From Duganella lactea (lineage in GTDB: Bacteria; Pseudomonadota; Gammaproteobacteria; Burkholderiales; Burkholderiaceae_D): a stretch of DNA of 64,000 bases. Positions within the stretch are counted from its first letter, which is position 1. Each line of letters starts with the position of its first letter. The DNA is taken from positions 1-64,000 of the forward strand of contig NZ_WWCP01000007.1 in assembly GCF_009857505.1 (NCBI RefSeq). The letters run 5' to 3'. Below, one piece after another: positions 17,101-27,498 of the stretch. Made by a program: the position numbers and the translations under genes. The notes under the pieces were generated by a model that was given only the letters and a program-made list of their open reading frames with translations, made no database searches and was not told where the DNA came from.

Positions 17101-19815
17101 TCAAGGCGACGCTTGCACCGTGCTATGCACCATGACAACGGCATCCCGCAGGCCGTCAGCCGTCACGCGCACCTTGATCGCCCCCGCCGTCCCCGGCTTG
17201 GCGCGCACGATGCCCAGCGCCAGCCCGTTGAAAGCGGCCCGTTCCGGCGACTGGAACGATGCAAAGCTGGTGGCGTCGCCATTGTCGGTGGCCACCAGTT
17301 CGCCCGGACCTTCCACCGTGAAACGCACGCGGTTGCTGGCGCGTGGCGCGGTGGCGCCAAGCTGGTCGGTGACGCGCACGCTGATGAAGGACAAATCCTT
17401 GCCGTCGCCGGCGATGACGCCCCGGTCCGCCGTGGCCTCCAGCGCCGCCGGCGCGCCGGTGGTCTTCACCGACGAGCGCGCCCACTCCTTGCCATCCTTG
17501 TAGGCCACCACGCTGATCTCGCCCGGCTCGTACACCACATAATCCCAGCGCAGGCGATAGGCGTAGGGCGCCTTCTTCAGCCTGCCCTGCGACTTGCCGT
17601 TGACGAACAGCTCGGCCTCGTCACCCGAGGTGAACACATGCACCGGCGTCACCTCGCCCACGCGCTCCGGCCAGGTCCAGTGCGGCAGGATGTGCAGCGT
17701 CTTTTCCTCCGGACGCCAGCGCGATTTGTACAGGTAGTAACGGTCTTTCTTGAAACCGGCCAGATCGAAGATGCCGGTGTAGGCGCTGCGCGCGCCGTAG
17801 TACGGCGTCGGCTCGCCCAGATAGTCGAAGCCGGTCCAGACGAATTCGCCGGCGGTGTACGGGTTCTGGTCCAGCGCCGCGAAGGCGCGGTCGGCCGAAC
17901 TGCCGAAGTCGGCCGCGAACAATTCATAGGCGCTCACCTGCATGGTTTTCGGATCGCCGCCGATGCCGGGCCGCACCGCCGCGCTGGTCACGCCCGGCAC
18001 CGGGAACTGGTACTCGCCACGGCTGGACACCGCCGACGCGCTCTCGCTATGCAGTATCACCTTGTCCGGAAACCGCGCGCGGAACATCGGGAACTTGCCC
18101 GGCAACGTGCGGATGCCCGTGCCCTGATAGTTCAGGCTGATGACATCGACGGTGGTCGGCAGCGGCATGTCGGCCTGGGCCCAGTTCATGGCGTTGGTGG
18201 TCGGCCGGGTCGGATCCTCCTCATGCACGATGGCGGCCAGCTTGCGGCCGATGTCGGCGCCGGCCTCGCCGGTGTACTGCTCGCCCACCTCATTGCCCAC
18301 GCTCCACATCACCACCGACGGATGGTTGCGGTCGCGGCGCAGCATCGCGCGCAGGTCCTGCTCATGCCAGTCGGGGAAGATCAGATGGAAGTCCAGCGGC
18401 GTTTTCTTGCGCTCCCACGAGTCGAACACCTCGTCCACCACGACCATGCCCATGCGGTCGGTCAGTTCCAGCAGTTGCGGATCGGGCGGATTATGACTCA
18501 TGCGGATGGCGTTGGCGCCCATCTCCTGAAGCAACGTCAGCTGGCGTTCAGCGGCGCGCAGGTTGAAGGCGGCCCCCAGCGCGCCGAGGTCGTGGTGATT
18601 ATTCACGCCACGGATCGGAATGTGCTCGTCGTTGACGTACAGGCCGGCATTCGGATCGAAGCGCAAGGAGCGGATGCCGAACCTGGTCTCGTACTTGTCG
18701 ACCACGCGGCCGCCGCTGCGCACGGTGGTGACGGCGACATAGCGGTGCGGCCGCTGCGTCGGCAGCGGCCCCCACAGACGCGGCTTGTCGATGGTGGCGG
18801 CGCCATGGAGCACGGCGCCGGCGCCCGGCGGCACCGGCGTGCGCGGCGTGACCACGGTGGCCACCGCCGCGCCGCTGATGGCGCCGTGATCGTCCAGCGC
18901 GTACAGCTGCGTGGTCAGCTCGGCCTCGGCCGGGGTGTTGCCGTCGTTGTCCAGCGTCACCTGCCACGCCACCTGCGCCGATGCGCGCGAGACCTGCGGC
19001 GTGGTGATGTGCACGCCCCAGTGGCCAACGTGCAGCGGCGCGGTCTTGGTCAGCCAGACATTGCGGTACAGGCCGGCGCCCGGATACCAGCGCGCCGATT
19101 CGGCGGTGTTGTCGAGGCGGATGGCGATCTGGTTGTCGGCGCCGGCCTTCACATACGGCGTCAGGTCGATGCGGAACGAGTTGTAGCCATACGGCCAGCC
19201 GCCGGCCAACTGGCCGTTGACCCACACACTGGAATAGGCCATGGCGCCGTCGATGTCGAGGAACACCGATTTGCCCTGGTCGGCGGCGGTCAGCGTCAGC
19301 GTCTTGCGGTACCAGGCCGGGCCCCAGGTTTTCAGGCGGCCCATGCCGCCATACGGGCCGGTGGTGAGGAACGGGCCTTCGATGGCCCAGTCATGCGGCA
19401 GTTGCACACTGCGCCAGGAGTGATCGTCAAAACCGGCCTGGGCGAATGGCGCCACAAGCGCCGGGCCGTTGGCGGGACGGGTGTAGCGCTTGGCCGGGTC
19501 CTTGATGAAGGCATTACCAGTCGGCATGATCCACGGCTTCAGCAACGCGACCTGGCCTCGCGCGGCGCGGACCGCCTCTTCCGGCATGGCGTCGGCCTGC
19601 TTGCCATCGGCCGACTGCCGCACGTCGGGGCGAATGTCGTACAGATAGGGGGCGGAATTGCCATCCGGGTCGCCCAGATGAAAGCGCCAGCCATCGTTGA
19701 ACAGCATGCGCTGGCGTGGCGCCAGGTGGTCCGCCGCCATCGCAGGCGCCATGGCCGCGACCAACGCCGTCAGCATGGCCATGGCTACGCCCCGCCAGAA
19801 ATAGTGTGCCTTCAT
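17101..19815 (-). CDS. Secreted GH2 beta-galactosidase-like enzyme (904 residues)
   Basis: The signal peptide (AMLTALVAAMAPAMAADH) leads into a sugar-binding jelly roll (FNDGWRFHLGD), an Ig-like domain, the GH2 TIM barrel, then a DUF4982-type domain (VTPVHVFTSGDEAELFVNGK) and a C-terminal Ig-like domain. The acid/base Glu is in MWSVGNEVGEQY and the nucleophile Glu in KVILHSESASAVSSRGEY. This layout is typical of exo-acting secreted galactosidases that degrade plant galactans, but specificity is open. It lies 24 bases behind a small exported protein on the same strand and is probably co-transcribed with it. Confidence 0.9.
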   Translation of the reverse strand: MKAHYFWRGVAMAMLTALVAAMAPAMAADHLAPRQRMLFNDGWRFHLGDPDGNSAPYLYDIRPDVRQSADGKQADAMPEEAVRAARGQVALLKPWIMPTGNAFIKDPAKRYTRPANGPALVAPFAQAGFDDHSWRSVQLPHDWAIEGPFLTTGPYGGMGRLKTWGPAWYRKTLTLTAADQGKSVFLDIDGAMAYSSVWVNGQLAGGWPYGYNSFRIDLTPYVKAGADNQIAIRLDNTAESARWYPGAGLYRNVWLTKTAPLHVGHWGVHITTPQVSRASAQVAWQVTLDNDGNTPAEAELTTQLYALDDHGAISGAAVATVVTPRTPVPPGAGAVLHGAATIDKPRLWGPLPTQRPHRYVAVTTVRSGGRVVDKYETRFGIRSLRFDPNAGLYVNDEHIPIRGVNNHHDLGALGAAFNLRAAERQLTLLQEMGANAIRMSHNPPDPQLLELTDRMGMVVVDEVFDSWERKKTPLDFHLIFPDWHEQDLRAMLRRDRNHPSVVMWSVGNEVGEQYTGEAGADIGRKLAAIVHEEDPTRPTTNAMNWAQADMPLPTTVDVISLNYQGTGIRTLPGKFPMFRARFPDKVILHSESASAVSSRGEYQFPVPGVTSAAVRPGIGGDPKTMQVSAYELFAADFGSSADRAFAALDQNPYTAGEFVWTGFDYLGEPTPYYGARSAYTGIFDLAGFKKDRYYLYKSRWRPEEKTLHILPHWTWPERVGEVTPVHVFTSGDEAELFVNGKSQGRLKKAPYAYRLRWDYVVYEPGEISVVAYKDGKEWARSSVKTTGAPAALEATADRGVIAGDGKDLSFISVRVTDQLGATAPRASNRVRFTVEGPGELVATDNGDATSFASFQSPERAAFNGLALGIVRAKPGTAGAIKVRVTADGLRDAVVMVHSTVQASP

Positions 19816-19839
19816 TACACGCCTCCAAAAAATTGCGGC

Positions 19840-20253
19840 TTACTTGTCCCTGATGTCGATCTTCAAGCTGTAGCTGGCGCGCTGCGCGCTGCGCGCGGCA
19901 CTTTCCATCAGGTAGACGCTGATCTTGTAGTCGCCGTCCCGCGCCACCTTGGCGCGGTAGCGGTTGCCGTCACGCGAGCCGACGAACAGCGCTTCGGCGT
20001 CGCCGGGGCCGCTGATGTTGAAACAATTGGCGCGCAGATTGGTTTTCAACGTCACCGCCAGCGACTGCCCCGCACGCAGGCGGATGCTGTACTCGGCCGT
20101 TTCATGCCCGCGCAGTTTGCCGCGCATGGTCTTGGTTTGCGGCGTGCCGCTCAGCTCGGTCATATGCCGCGCCAGTTGGCCGGCGGCCTGCGCCGGAGCG
20201 GAAGTCAGGACCAGCGCGCTGCACAGCGTGGCCAGTAGCAACGGGATTTTCAT
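19840..20253 (-). CDS. Small exported protein with a PPC-like beta domain
   Basis: 137 residues with a clear signal peptide (IPLLLATLCSALVLTSAPAQAAG). The remainder reads as a beta sandwich (GHETAEYSIRLRAGQSLAVTL; YRAKVARDGDYKISVYLM), like the pre-peptidase C-terminal fold or lysozyme-inhibitor-type proteins. The start ATG 20253 follows AAGG at a 6-base spacing. It precedes the GH2 gene and diverges from the ABC importer operon. Two Cys are absent apart from one, so it is not disulphide-rich. Function is unknown. Confidence 0.65.
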   Translation of the reverse strand: MKIPLLLATLCSALVLTSAPAQAAGQLARHMTELSGTPQTKTMRGKLRGHETAEYSIRLRAGQSLAVTLKTNLRANCFNISGPGDAEALFVGSRDGNRYRAKVARDGDYKISVYLMESAARSAQRASYSLKIDIRDK

Positions 20254-20397
20254 GTCAAACCTTGTAAGGTGGTAACTAAATTTCGTGCAACCATATCACA
20301 TAGCTACTATTGCGGGCGCTGAGGGCGCCACGCGGCGGCCATGCAGACACACCGGGACGCATGCGTTACACTCACCTTTTTATCCGGGGAGAAGCAT

Positions 20398-21945
20398 GTG
20401 GCAGGCAGGCGGGTTGCAGCATTATTGCTTGGCGTGGCCATGTCATTCGGCGCTGCCGCCGATCCCGGCCACGGCGCCATCGCGCCGGCCGCCGCCGGCA
20501 CGGTCACCGTCGTCGGTCCGTGGGAGCTGACCGGGCTGGAGCCATCGCGCAGCGGCTATATGTTCACCCGCATGGAGGTGGCGCAAACGCTGCTGGACGT
20601 TGATGACCATGGCCGCTTGCAACCGGCGCTGGCCAGTGGCTGGGAAGTGTCGGCCGACCAGCGCGAATGGCGCTTCTTCATCCGCCAGGGCCGCACCTTC
20701 CACGACGGCACGCCGGTCACCGCCTGGACCGTGCTGACCTCGCTGAAACGCGCGCTGACCACGCCCGGCGTACTGCAACTGGTCAGCATCAGCGACCTGT
20801 ACGCGGAGCGCGGCGCGGTGGTGGTGAAGTTGGCCAAGCCGCTGGCGCCGCTGCCCTATCTGTTCACGCATTACAGCACGCTGGTGCTGGCGCCCGCCTC
20901 GTTCGGCGCCGATGGCCGGGTGACGCGCATCATCGGCAGCGGCCCGTACCGCATCAAGACCATCCGCCTGCCGCAGCAGTTCGATACCGAGCTGTTCGAC
21001 GGCTGGAACGGCCCGCACCCGCAAGTGGCGGCGGCGCGTTACATCAGTGTCTCGCGCGCCGAAACGCGCGCGCTGATGGCGCAAAGCCACCAGGCCGACC
21101 TGGCCTTCACCCTCGATCCGCCCAGCATCCGGCGGTTGCGGCGCCAGTCCGGCGTCGCGCTGAAAGCGCAGGATTTGCCGCGCACCACCTTCCTGAAACT
21201 GAACGCCAGCCATCCCTTCCTGCGCGACGCGCAGGTGCGGCAGGCGATCAGCCTCGGCGTGGAGCGCGACGGCATCGCCCAGGCGCTGTTGCGCGATGCC
21301 GACCTCGCCGCCACGCAGTTGTTCCCGCCGGCGATGGCGCAATGGCACCAGCGCACGCTGCCGCCGCTGCGCCACGACCCGGCGGCGGCCAAGCGCTTGC
21401 TGGCCGAGGCCGGCTTCAGGCCGGGGCCGGACGGCATCCTGTGGCGCGACGGCCGCCGCTTCGCGCTCACGCTGCACACCTTTGTCGACCGGCCCGAGCT
21501 GCCGCTGATCGCCACCGCGATTCAGGAAGAAATGCGGCAGATCGGCATTGCCGTCAGCGTCATCGTCGGCAACTCCAGCGACATCCCGGCCGGGCACCGC
21601 AACGGCACGCTGGACATGGGCCTGGTGGCGCGCAACTTCGGCACCACGCCCGATCCCACCGCCACGCTGATCGGCGACTACAGCGCCGGCGGCGGCGACT
21701 GGGGCGCGATGAACTGGCACGATCCGCTGCTGGACCAGGCGCTGGCACAGCTGTCCAGCGGCGAGGACAGCCGACACAGCGATGTCCAGCGCGCCACTGT
21801 GGCGCAACGCCTGCAAGCGCAACTGCCGGTGATTCCGATCGTGTGGTACCGGCAAACGGTGGCGGTCTCCACCCGCCTCGACGGCCTGAGCATCGATCCG
21901 TTTGAACGCAGCTACCGCCTCTCCACCCTGACATGGCGCCGATGA
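20398..21945 (+). CDS. ABC importer substrate-binding protein, family 5 (peptide/nickel type)
   Basis: Periplasmic binding protein of the operon ending at 25143. The signal peptide (VAALLLGVAMSFGAAADPG) precedes a DppA/NikA-type fold with PALASGWEVSADQREWRFFIRQG near the N-terminus. I chose the GTG at 20398, preceded by GGGGAG at 8 bases; an ATG at 20341 in frame would put 19 polar residues before the signal. The stop overlaps the permease start (ATGA). The ligand could be peptides, nickel-type chelates or opines; sequence does not decide. Confidence 0.85.
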   Translation: MAGRRVAALLLGVAMSFGAAADPGHGAIAPAAAGTVTVVGPWELTGLEPSRSGYMFTRMEVAQTLLDVDDHGRLQPALASGWEVSADQREWRFFIRQGRTFHDGTPVTAWTVLTSLKRALTTPGVLQLVSISDLYAERGAVVVKLAKPLAPLPYLFTHYSTLVLAPASFGADGRVTRIIGSGPYRIKTIRLPQQFDTELFDGWNGPHPQVAAARYISVSRAETRALMAQSHQADLAFTLDPPSIRRLRRQSGVALKAQDLPRTTFLKLNASHPFLRDAQVRQAISLGVERDGIAQALLRDADLAATQLFPPAMAQWHQRTLPPLRHDPAAAKRLLAEAGFRPGPDGILWRDGRRFALTLHTFVDRPELPLIATAIQEEMRQIGIAVSVIVGNSSDIPAGHRNGTLDMGLVARNFGTTPDPTATLIGDYSAGGGDWGAMNWHDPLLDQALAQLSSGEDSRHSDVQRATVAQRLQAQLPVIPIVWYRQTVAVSTRLDGLSIDPFERSYRLSTLTWRR

Positions 21946-22904
21946 CTGCCCTCGCCTCCCTGCGACGCTGGGCGCCGCTGCTCGGCCGTCGCCTGCTGCA
22001 AGCGCTGCTGGTCGCGCTGCTGGTCGGCACGCTGTGCTTCTTCATGACGCGCATGCTGCCGGGCGACACCGCGTTCCGCATCGCCGCCGGCCGCTACGGC
22101 TACGACATGGTCGACGCCGCCGCCGCCGAAGCCGTCCGCGCCGAACTCGGCCTGAACCGCCCGCTGCTGGCCGCGCTGGCGGACTGGTGGGGCCGCCTGC
22201 TGCGTTTCGACCTCGGCGTGTCGCTGGTGACGGCGCAGCCGGTGACCACCGAAATCGCGCTGCAACTGGGGCAGACGCTGCGCCTGTCGGCCTGCGCCAT
22301 CGTGCTGTCGCTGCTGCTCGGACCGGTGCCCGGCGTGCTGGCCGGTCTGCGTCCCGGCGGCTGGCTGGACCGCGCGACGCTGGCGCTGTCGACAGTGCTG
22401 CGCGCGATGCCGCCGTTCGTCTTCGGCCTGATGCTGGTACTGGTCTTCTCGGTCGAACTGAACGCCCTGCCCGCCGCCGGCCACACCGACTACGGCAGCA
22501 TCGCCCTGCCGGCGCTGACCTTGGCCGCCGGCCTGGCCGCCGTCTCCTCGCGCGTGGCGCGCGACGCCATGGTGTCGGTGCGCGGCAGCGCCTACTACGC
22601 CTTCGCGCTGACCAAGGGTCTGTCGCCATGGCAGGCGCTGCTGAGCCACGGCGTGCGCAATGTGGCCACCCCAGTGGTGGCCTACGTCGGCGTGCAACTG
22701 GTGTACCTGATCGAAGGCGTGGTGCTGGTGGAAACCATCTTCGCCTGGCCCGGCATCGGCCACGCGCTGGTGCACGCCATCTTCGGCCGCGACGTGCCGA
22801 TGATCCAGGGTACGGCGCTGGTGCTGGGGCTGATGTTCGTGCTGTTTAACGCCCTGGTCGATCTGGCGTGCGCGGCGATCGACCCACGGCGCCGTCCACG
22901 ATGA
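21942..22904 (+). CDS. ABC importer permease 1 (DppB/OppB type)
   Basis: Inner-membrane channel subunit, about 320 residues. The N-terminus RRLLQALLVALLVGTLCFFMTRMLPGD is the typical first helix and LPGD motif of this family. The EAA-like loop lies in VRGSAYYAFALTKGLSPWQALLSHGVRNVATPV. The start ATG 21942 overlaps the binding protein stop by 4 bases; an ATG at 21933 is also in frame. It ends in an ATGA overlap with the second permease. Confidence 0.9.
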   Translation: MTALASLRRWAPLLGRRLLQALLVALLVGTLCFFMTRMLPGDTAFRIAAGRYGYDMVDAAAAEAVRAELGLNRPLLAALADWWGRLLRFDLGVSLVTAQPVTTEIALQLGQTLRLSACAIVLSLLLGPVPGVLAGLRPGGWLDRATLALSTVLRAMPPFVFGLMLVLVFSVELNALPAAGHTDYGSIALPALTLAAGLAAVSSRVARDAMVSVRGSAYYAFALTKGLSPWQALLSHGVRNVATPVVAYVGVQLVYLIEGVVLVETIFAWPGIGHALVHAIFGRDVPMIQGTALVLGLMFVLFNALVDLACAAIDPRRRPR

Positions 22905-23728
22905 ATAACGACCTCGATATCCTGCTGGCGCCGCCGCCAGCGCGCCGCTGGACCGGCGCCCGCGTCACCGGCGCGCTGCTGCTGTTGCTGATCGCCGCCT
23001 TCGCCCTGCTCGGGCCGTGGCTGATCGGCGTCGATCCGGCGCGCCAGACCTTGAGCCGCTTCCTTGAGCCACCAAGCCTGGCGCACCCGCTCGGCCTGGA
23101 TCACCTTGGCCGCAGCATGCTCGCCCGGCTGGCGGACGCGTCGCGCCTGTCGCTGTCGATGGCCGCGCTGAGCGTGCTGAGCGCCGCCATTCCCGGCACC
23201 TTGCTGGGTCTGCTGGCGGCGTGGCATGGCGGCTGGCCGGAGCGCGTGCTGACGGCAGTGGCCGACGCTGTGCTGGCCCTGCCCGGGTTGCTGCTGGTGC
23301 TGCTGCTGGCGGCCTTCGCCCCCGGTCACTTCTGGCCGCTGTACGTCGGTATCTCGCTGGCGCTGTGGGTGGAATATTTCCGCGTGGTGCGCGCGGCCGC
23401 TTCGATTTTGCTGGCCAGCCCGCAGGTGGAAGCGTCGCAACTGCTCGGCTTCGGCTCGCTCTACGTGGTGCGCCGGCATCTGCTGCCCGAACTGCTGCCG
23501 CGCCTGCTGACACTGATGCGCTTCGGCTACGCCGGCGCCGTGCTGGCGATGGCCGCGCTGGGCTTTATCGGCGTCGGCCTGCAACCGCCAACGGCCGAGC
23601 TGGGCGTGATGATGATCGAACTGCTGCCGTACTACAGCGAGGCGCCGTGGCTGATCGCGTCGCCGATGCTGATCCTCTTCTTCACCTTGCTGGGCATGCT
23701 GCTGCTCGGCGGCGAGCGCAAGCCATGA
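22901..23728 (+). CDS. ABC importer permease 2 (DppC/OppC type)
   Basis: Second channel subunit, 275 residues. It has the N-terminal helix GALLLLLIAAFALLGPWLIG, the HPLGLDHLGRSMLARL motif of DppC-type permeases, and the coupling loop EASQLLGFGSLYVVRRHLLPELL. Four-base overlaps at both ends show tight translational coupling with permease 1 and the ATPase gene. It probably forms a heterodimer with permease 1. Confidence 0.9.
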   Translation: MNNDLDILLAPPPARRWTGARVTGALLLLLIAAFALLGPWLIGVDPARQTLSRFLEPPSLAHPLGLDHLGRSMLARLADASRLSLSMAALSVLSAAIPGTLLGLLAAWHGGWPERVLTAVADAVLALPGLLLVLLLAAFAPGHFWPLYVGISLALWVEYFRVVRAAASILLASPQVEASQLLGFGSLYVVRRHLLPELLPRLLTLMRFGYAGAVLAMAALGFIGVGLQPPTAELGVMMIELLPYYSEAPWLIASPMLILFFTLLGMLLLGGERKP

Positions 23729-25143
23729 ACAGCCATCCTCCAACGCCGCTGAGCGTGCACAAGCTATCGATCGGCGCCGGCACGCAGACACTGGTGAACA
23801 ATGTCTCGCTGCACATTCCCGCCGGTGGCGTGCTGACGCTGCTGGGCGAAAGCGGCTCCGGCAAGTCGCTGCTGGCGCAGGCGATGATGGGCAACTTGCC
23901 GGCGCCGCTGACGTGCTCCGGCACCATCGACATCGGCGCCCGTCACTTCGACGCCGCCGACCTGCGCGCCCGGCGCACGCTGTGGGGGCGCACGCTATCG
24001 CTGCTGCCGCAGGAACCCTGGCTGGCGCTCGATCCAACCATGCGTGTCGCCCGGCAAATCGGCGAGGTGCACGAGTTTGTGCTCGGCCGCAGTGAGGACC
24101 AGGCCGCGGCCGCCGCGCACGCCGCACTCACCCGACTGAACATGGCGGACGCCGCCGCCAAGTACCCGTTCCAGATTTCCGGCGGCATGGCGCAGCGCGT
24201 GGCCTTCCTCGCCACGCACGCGGCCGGAGCGCCGGTGCTGATCATCGACGAACCCACCAAAGGTCTGGACAGCGACCGCCGCAACGACGTGCTGGCGATG
24301 CTGCGCGCCGCCATCGAGGACGGCGTCACGCTGCTGGCCATCACGCACGATGTGTGGCTGGCGCGCCAGCTCGGCGGCACCATCGTCGTCATGCATAGCG
24401 GCGCCGTGGTCGAACAAGGCGCCGCCGCCGACGTGCTCGGTGCGCCGCGGCACGCCTACACCCGCCGGCTGCTGGCGGCCGAGCCGGCGGCCTGGCAGCG
24501 TGAGACCGGCCCGGCCGATCTGCCGCCGGTGGTCCGCATCGACGCCATCGGCAAGCGGTTCGGCGCGCAGCAGTTATTTGCCAACGTGTCGACCGACATC
24601 AGGCAGGGGGAATTCGTCGCCATCACCGGCCCCAGCGGCTCAGGCAAAACGACCTTCGGCAATATTATGCTGGGATTGCTGAAGGCCGATAGTGGCAGCG
24701 TGCGCCGCGCCGACGGTCTGGCGCGCACGGCGTTTCAAAAGATTTATCAAGACCCGGCCGCCGCCTTCGCGCCCACGGTGAGCTTGCGCCGCTCCTTGCA
24801 AGATCTGCTGGAGCTGCACCGCCTTTCGTGGGATGAGCTGACCACGCTGATGCAACGCCTGCGGCTGCCGAACGCCCTGCTGGATCGCCTGCCCAGCCAG
24901 GTCTCCGGCGGTGAGCTGCAACGCTTCGCCATCGCGCGTGTGCTGATGCTGCGGCCGGCGCTGATCTTCGCCGACGAACCAACCTCGCGCCTTGATCCGC
25001 TGACGCAGCAGGAAACCCTGTTCCTGCTGCGCGAGCACGCGCAGCGGCACCAATGCGCGGTGTTGCTGGTGACGCACGATCCCGACATCGCCGCCAGGCT
25101 GGCGCAACGGCAAATCAGCCTGCGGCCAGACGCAGCGTTTTAG
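23725..25143 (+). CDS. Fused ABC ATPase with two nucleotide-binding domains (DppD-DppF type)
   Basis: One 472-residue chain holds two complete ATPase domains. Domain 1: Walker A GESGSGKS, signature ISGGMAQRV, Walker [13 protein letters not shown]. Domain 2: Walker A GPSGSGKT, signature VSGGELQRF, Walker [14 protein letters not shown]. Most peptide/nickel importers use two separate ATPases. Domain 1 is followed by only a short oligopeptide C-terminal extension. The start ATG 23725 overlaps permease 2. It converges with metE, and the two coding ends overlap by 29 bases. Confidence 0.9.
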   Translation: MNSHPPTPLSVHKLSIGAGTQTLVNNVSLHIPAGGVLTLLGESGSGKSLLAQAMMGNLPAPLTCSGTIDIGARHFDAADLRARRTLWGRTLSLLPQEPWLALDPTMRVARQIGEVHEFVLGRSEDQAAAAAHAALTRLNMADAAAKYPFQISGGMAQRVAFLATHAAGAPVLIIDEPTKGLDSDRRNDVLAMLRAAIEDGVTLLAITHDVWLARQLGGTIVVMHSGAVVEQGAAADVLGAPRHAYTRRLLAAEPAAWQRETGPADLPPVVRIDAIGKRFGAQQLFANVSTDIRQGEFVAITGPSGSGKTTFGNIMLGLLKADSGSVRRADGLARTAFQKIYQDPAAAFAPTVSLRRSLQDLLELHRLSWDELTTLMQRLRLPNALLDRLPSQVSGGELQRFAIARVLMLRPALIFADEPTSRLDPLTQQETLFLLREHAQRHQCAVLLVTHDPDIAARLAQRQISLRPDAAF

Positions 25144-27400
25144 CCGCGGCCACCATATTGGCCAGCGCCGGCAACACCTCCGCCCACTGACGGGTTTTCA
25201 GGCCGCAGTCCGGATTGATCCACAGGCGCTCGGCCGGCACGCGCTCGGCGGCTTTCCGCATCAGCTGCACGATGTGCCGCTCGCTTGGAATATTGGGCGT
25301 ATGGATGTCGTAGACGCCGGGGCCGATCTGATTCGGGTACTTGAAGTGCTCGAAGGCATCCAGCAACTCCATGGCCGAGCGCGCCGTTTCGATCGTGATG
25401 ACGTCGGCGTCCATGTCGGCGATCGCGGCGATGATGTCGTTGAATTCCGAATAGCACATGTGGGTATGGATCTGCGTGCGGTCCGCCACGCCGTTGGCGC
25501 TGAGGCGGAAGGACGCGACCGCCCAGTCCAGATACGCTTGCCATTGCGACTGGCGCAGCGGCAGCCCTTCGCGCAGCGCCGCCTCGTCGATCTGGATCAC
25601 CTGCACGCCGGCCCGCTCCAGGTCCAGCACTTCCGCGCGGATGGCCAGCGCCAGCTGCGTGCAGGATACCGAGCGCGGCTGGTCGTCGCGGACGAAGGAC
25701 CAGTTCAGCATCGTCACCGGGCCGGTCAGCATGCCCTTCATCGGCTTGGCGGTCAGCGACTGGGCGTAGCTGATCCACTCGACGGTCATCGCCTTGGGGC
25801 GCTGGATGTCGCCGAACAGGATGGGCGGCTTGACGCAACGCGAACCGTAGGATTGCACCCAGCCGAACTGGCTGAAGGCATAACCGTCCAGCTGCTCGCC
25901 GAAGTATTCGACCATGTCGTTGCGCTCGGCTTCGCCGTGGACCAGCACATCGAGTTCCAGCGCCTCCTGTTCGCGCAGGCTGCGGGCGATCTCGGCCCGC
26001 ATCGCGGCCTGGTAAGCGCCTTGGTCCAGTTGGCCGGCCTTGAACGCGCTGCGGGCTTGGCGAATCTCGGCGGTCTGCGGGAAGGAGCCGATGGTGGTGG
26101 TCGGATAGGCCGGCAGCTTCAGCAGCGCGGCCTGCTCGGCGGCGCGCTGGGCGTAAGCGCTGTTGCGTTGGCCGAGACTGGCATCGATGGCGGCCACCGC
26201 TTGCCGCACGGCGGGATGATGCACACGCGGCGAGGCGCGGCGCGCGGCCAGTGCGGCGGCATTCGCCGCCAGTTCATCCTTGACCGCGACGCGGCCCTCG
26301 CGCAGGGCGCGCGCCAGCACCTGCAGTTCGTCCAGTTTTTGCAGCGCGAAAGCCAGCCAGGATTTGATCTCGGCATCCAGCGTCTGCTCACTATCGAGAT
26401 CCACCGGCACATGCAGCAGCGAACACGACGGCGCGATCCACAGGCGCTCGCCCAGGCGCTCGGCCAACGGTTCAAGCCAGTCCAGCACCTGGTTCAGATC
26501 GGTCTTCCAGATGTTGCGGCCGTTGATGACGCCCAGTGACAGCACCTTGTGGTCGGGCAGCAGGTTCAGCAGCGGGCGGATATCGTCGTGGCCGTTAATC
26601 GCATCCACGTGCACGCCGGCCACCGGCAGGTTGGCCAGCAGGTACAGATTGTCCTGCAACTGGCCGAAATACGTCGCCACCAGAATCTTGACGCGGCAAG
26701 CTTTCAGCTGGTGGTAAGACAGGTTGAAGGCATGCTGCCAGTCCGTATCCAGCTCGGTAACCAGCACCGGCTCATCGATCTGCACCCACTCGACGCCCTG
26801 CGCCGCCAGCGTGTCCAGCAATTGCGAGTAGGCCGACAGCAGCGATGGCAGCAGCGCCAGCTTGTCGCTGTCGTCCCTGGCCTTGCCGAGCGCCAGATAC
26901 GTCACCGGTCCGATCAACACCGGCTTGGCCTTGACGCCTTGCGCCTTCGCCTCGGCCAACTGCGCCAGCAGACGCGACGCATCTAGCTGGAACCCGGTGC
27001 CGGCGCTGAACTCCGGCACGATGTAGTGATAATTGGTGTCGAACCACTTGGTCATCTCGCCGGCCGCCACGCCGCCGCAGCAAGCTGCGTGCTCTTCCAC
27101 CGAGCGGCCACGCGCAACGCGGAAGTAATTGTCCAGCGCGTCGCCATGGAAATCGTGCACGCGCTCGGGCAGATTCCCCAGCGTGAAACTCATGTCCAGC
27201 ACCTGATCGTAGAACGAAAAATCGCCGACCGGCACCAGATCCAGCCCGGCCTGATGTTGCCAATGGCGCTGGCGCAGTTCGGCGCCGGTGGCCAGCAACG
27301 CCTCGCGCGAGGAAGCGCCCTGCCAGTAAGACTCCAATGCGAACTTCAGTTCGCGCTTGGCGCCGATGCGGGGAAAGCCGAGGTTGTGAACGATGGTCAT
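25115..27400 (-). CDS. metE: Cobalamin-independent methionine synthase
   Basis: MetE moves a methyl group from methyltetrahydrofolate-triglutamate to homocysteine. The 761-residue length and N-terminus [20 protein letters not shown] are typical. Zinc ligands are visible: His and Cys in [12 protein letters not shown], Glu in VITIETARS and Cys in [13 protein letters not shown]. The start ATG 27400 follows GGGAG. It is divergent from metR, the usual arrangement, so MetR with homocysteine should activate it. Its 3' end overlaps that of the fused ATPase. Confidence 0.96.
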   Translation of the reverse strand: MTIVHNLGFPRIGAKRELKFALESYWQGASSREALLATGAELRQRHWQHQAGLDLVPVGDFSFYDQVLDMSFTLGNLPERVHDFHGDALDNYFRVARGRSVEEHAACCGGVAAGEMTKWFDTNYHYIVPEFSAGTGFQLDASRLLAQLAEAKAQGVKAKPVLIGPVTYLALGKARDDSDKLALLPSLLSAYSQLLDTLAAQGVEWVQIDEPVLVTELDTDWQHAFNLSYHQLKACRVKILVATYFGQLQDNLYLLANLPVAGVHVDAINGHDDIRPLLNLLPDHKVLSLGVINGRNIWKTDLNQVLDWLEPLAERLGERLWIAPSCSLLHVPVDLDSEQTLDAEIKSWLAFALQKLDELQVLARALREGRVAVKDELAANAAALAARRASPRVHHPAVRQAVAAIDASLGQRNSAYAQRAAEQAALLKLPAYPTTTIGSFPQTAEIRQARSAFKAGQLDQGAYQAAMRAEIARSLREQEALELDVLVHGEAERNDMVEYFGEQLDGYAFSQFGWVQSYGSRCVKPPILFGDIQRPKAMTVEWISYAQSLTAKPMKGMLTGPVTMLNWSFVRDDQPRSVSCTQLALAIRAEVLDLERAGVQVIQIDEAALREGLPLRQSQWQAYLDWAVASFRLSANGVADRTQIHTHMCYSEFNDIIAAIADMDADVITIETARSAMELLDAFEHFKYPNQIGPGVYDIHTPNIPSERHIVQLMRKAAERVPAERLWINPDCGLKTRQWAEVLPALANMVAAAKTLRLAAG

Positions 27401-27485
27401 GCTGTGTGCTCCCAATGAATAATCGAATGGACGCATGGTAAAGATCACAAACAATGAAGTAAAATGGTCTTTTCTCACACATCCA

Positions 27486-27498
27486 TGAGCAAAATTCA
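27486..27498. promoter_or_regulatory. Candidate MetR-binding site overlapping the metR start
   Basis: TGAGCAAAATTCA differs by one base from the MetR consensus TGAA-N5-TTCA. It lies in the 97-base metE-metR gap and reaches the A of the metR ATG, which suits autorepression. I saw no second equally good site. Confidence 0.45.

Noticed and set aside
27401-27497. Cobalamin riboswitch before metE
   Set aside because: The gap is under 100 bases and shows no B12 box or suitable folds; MetR control explains the layout.
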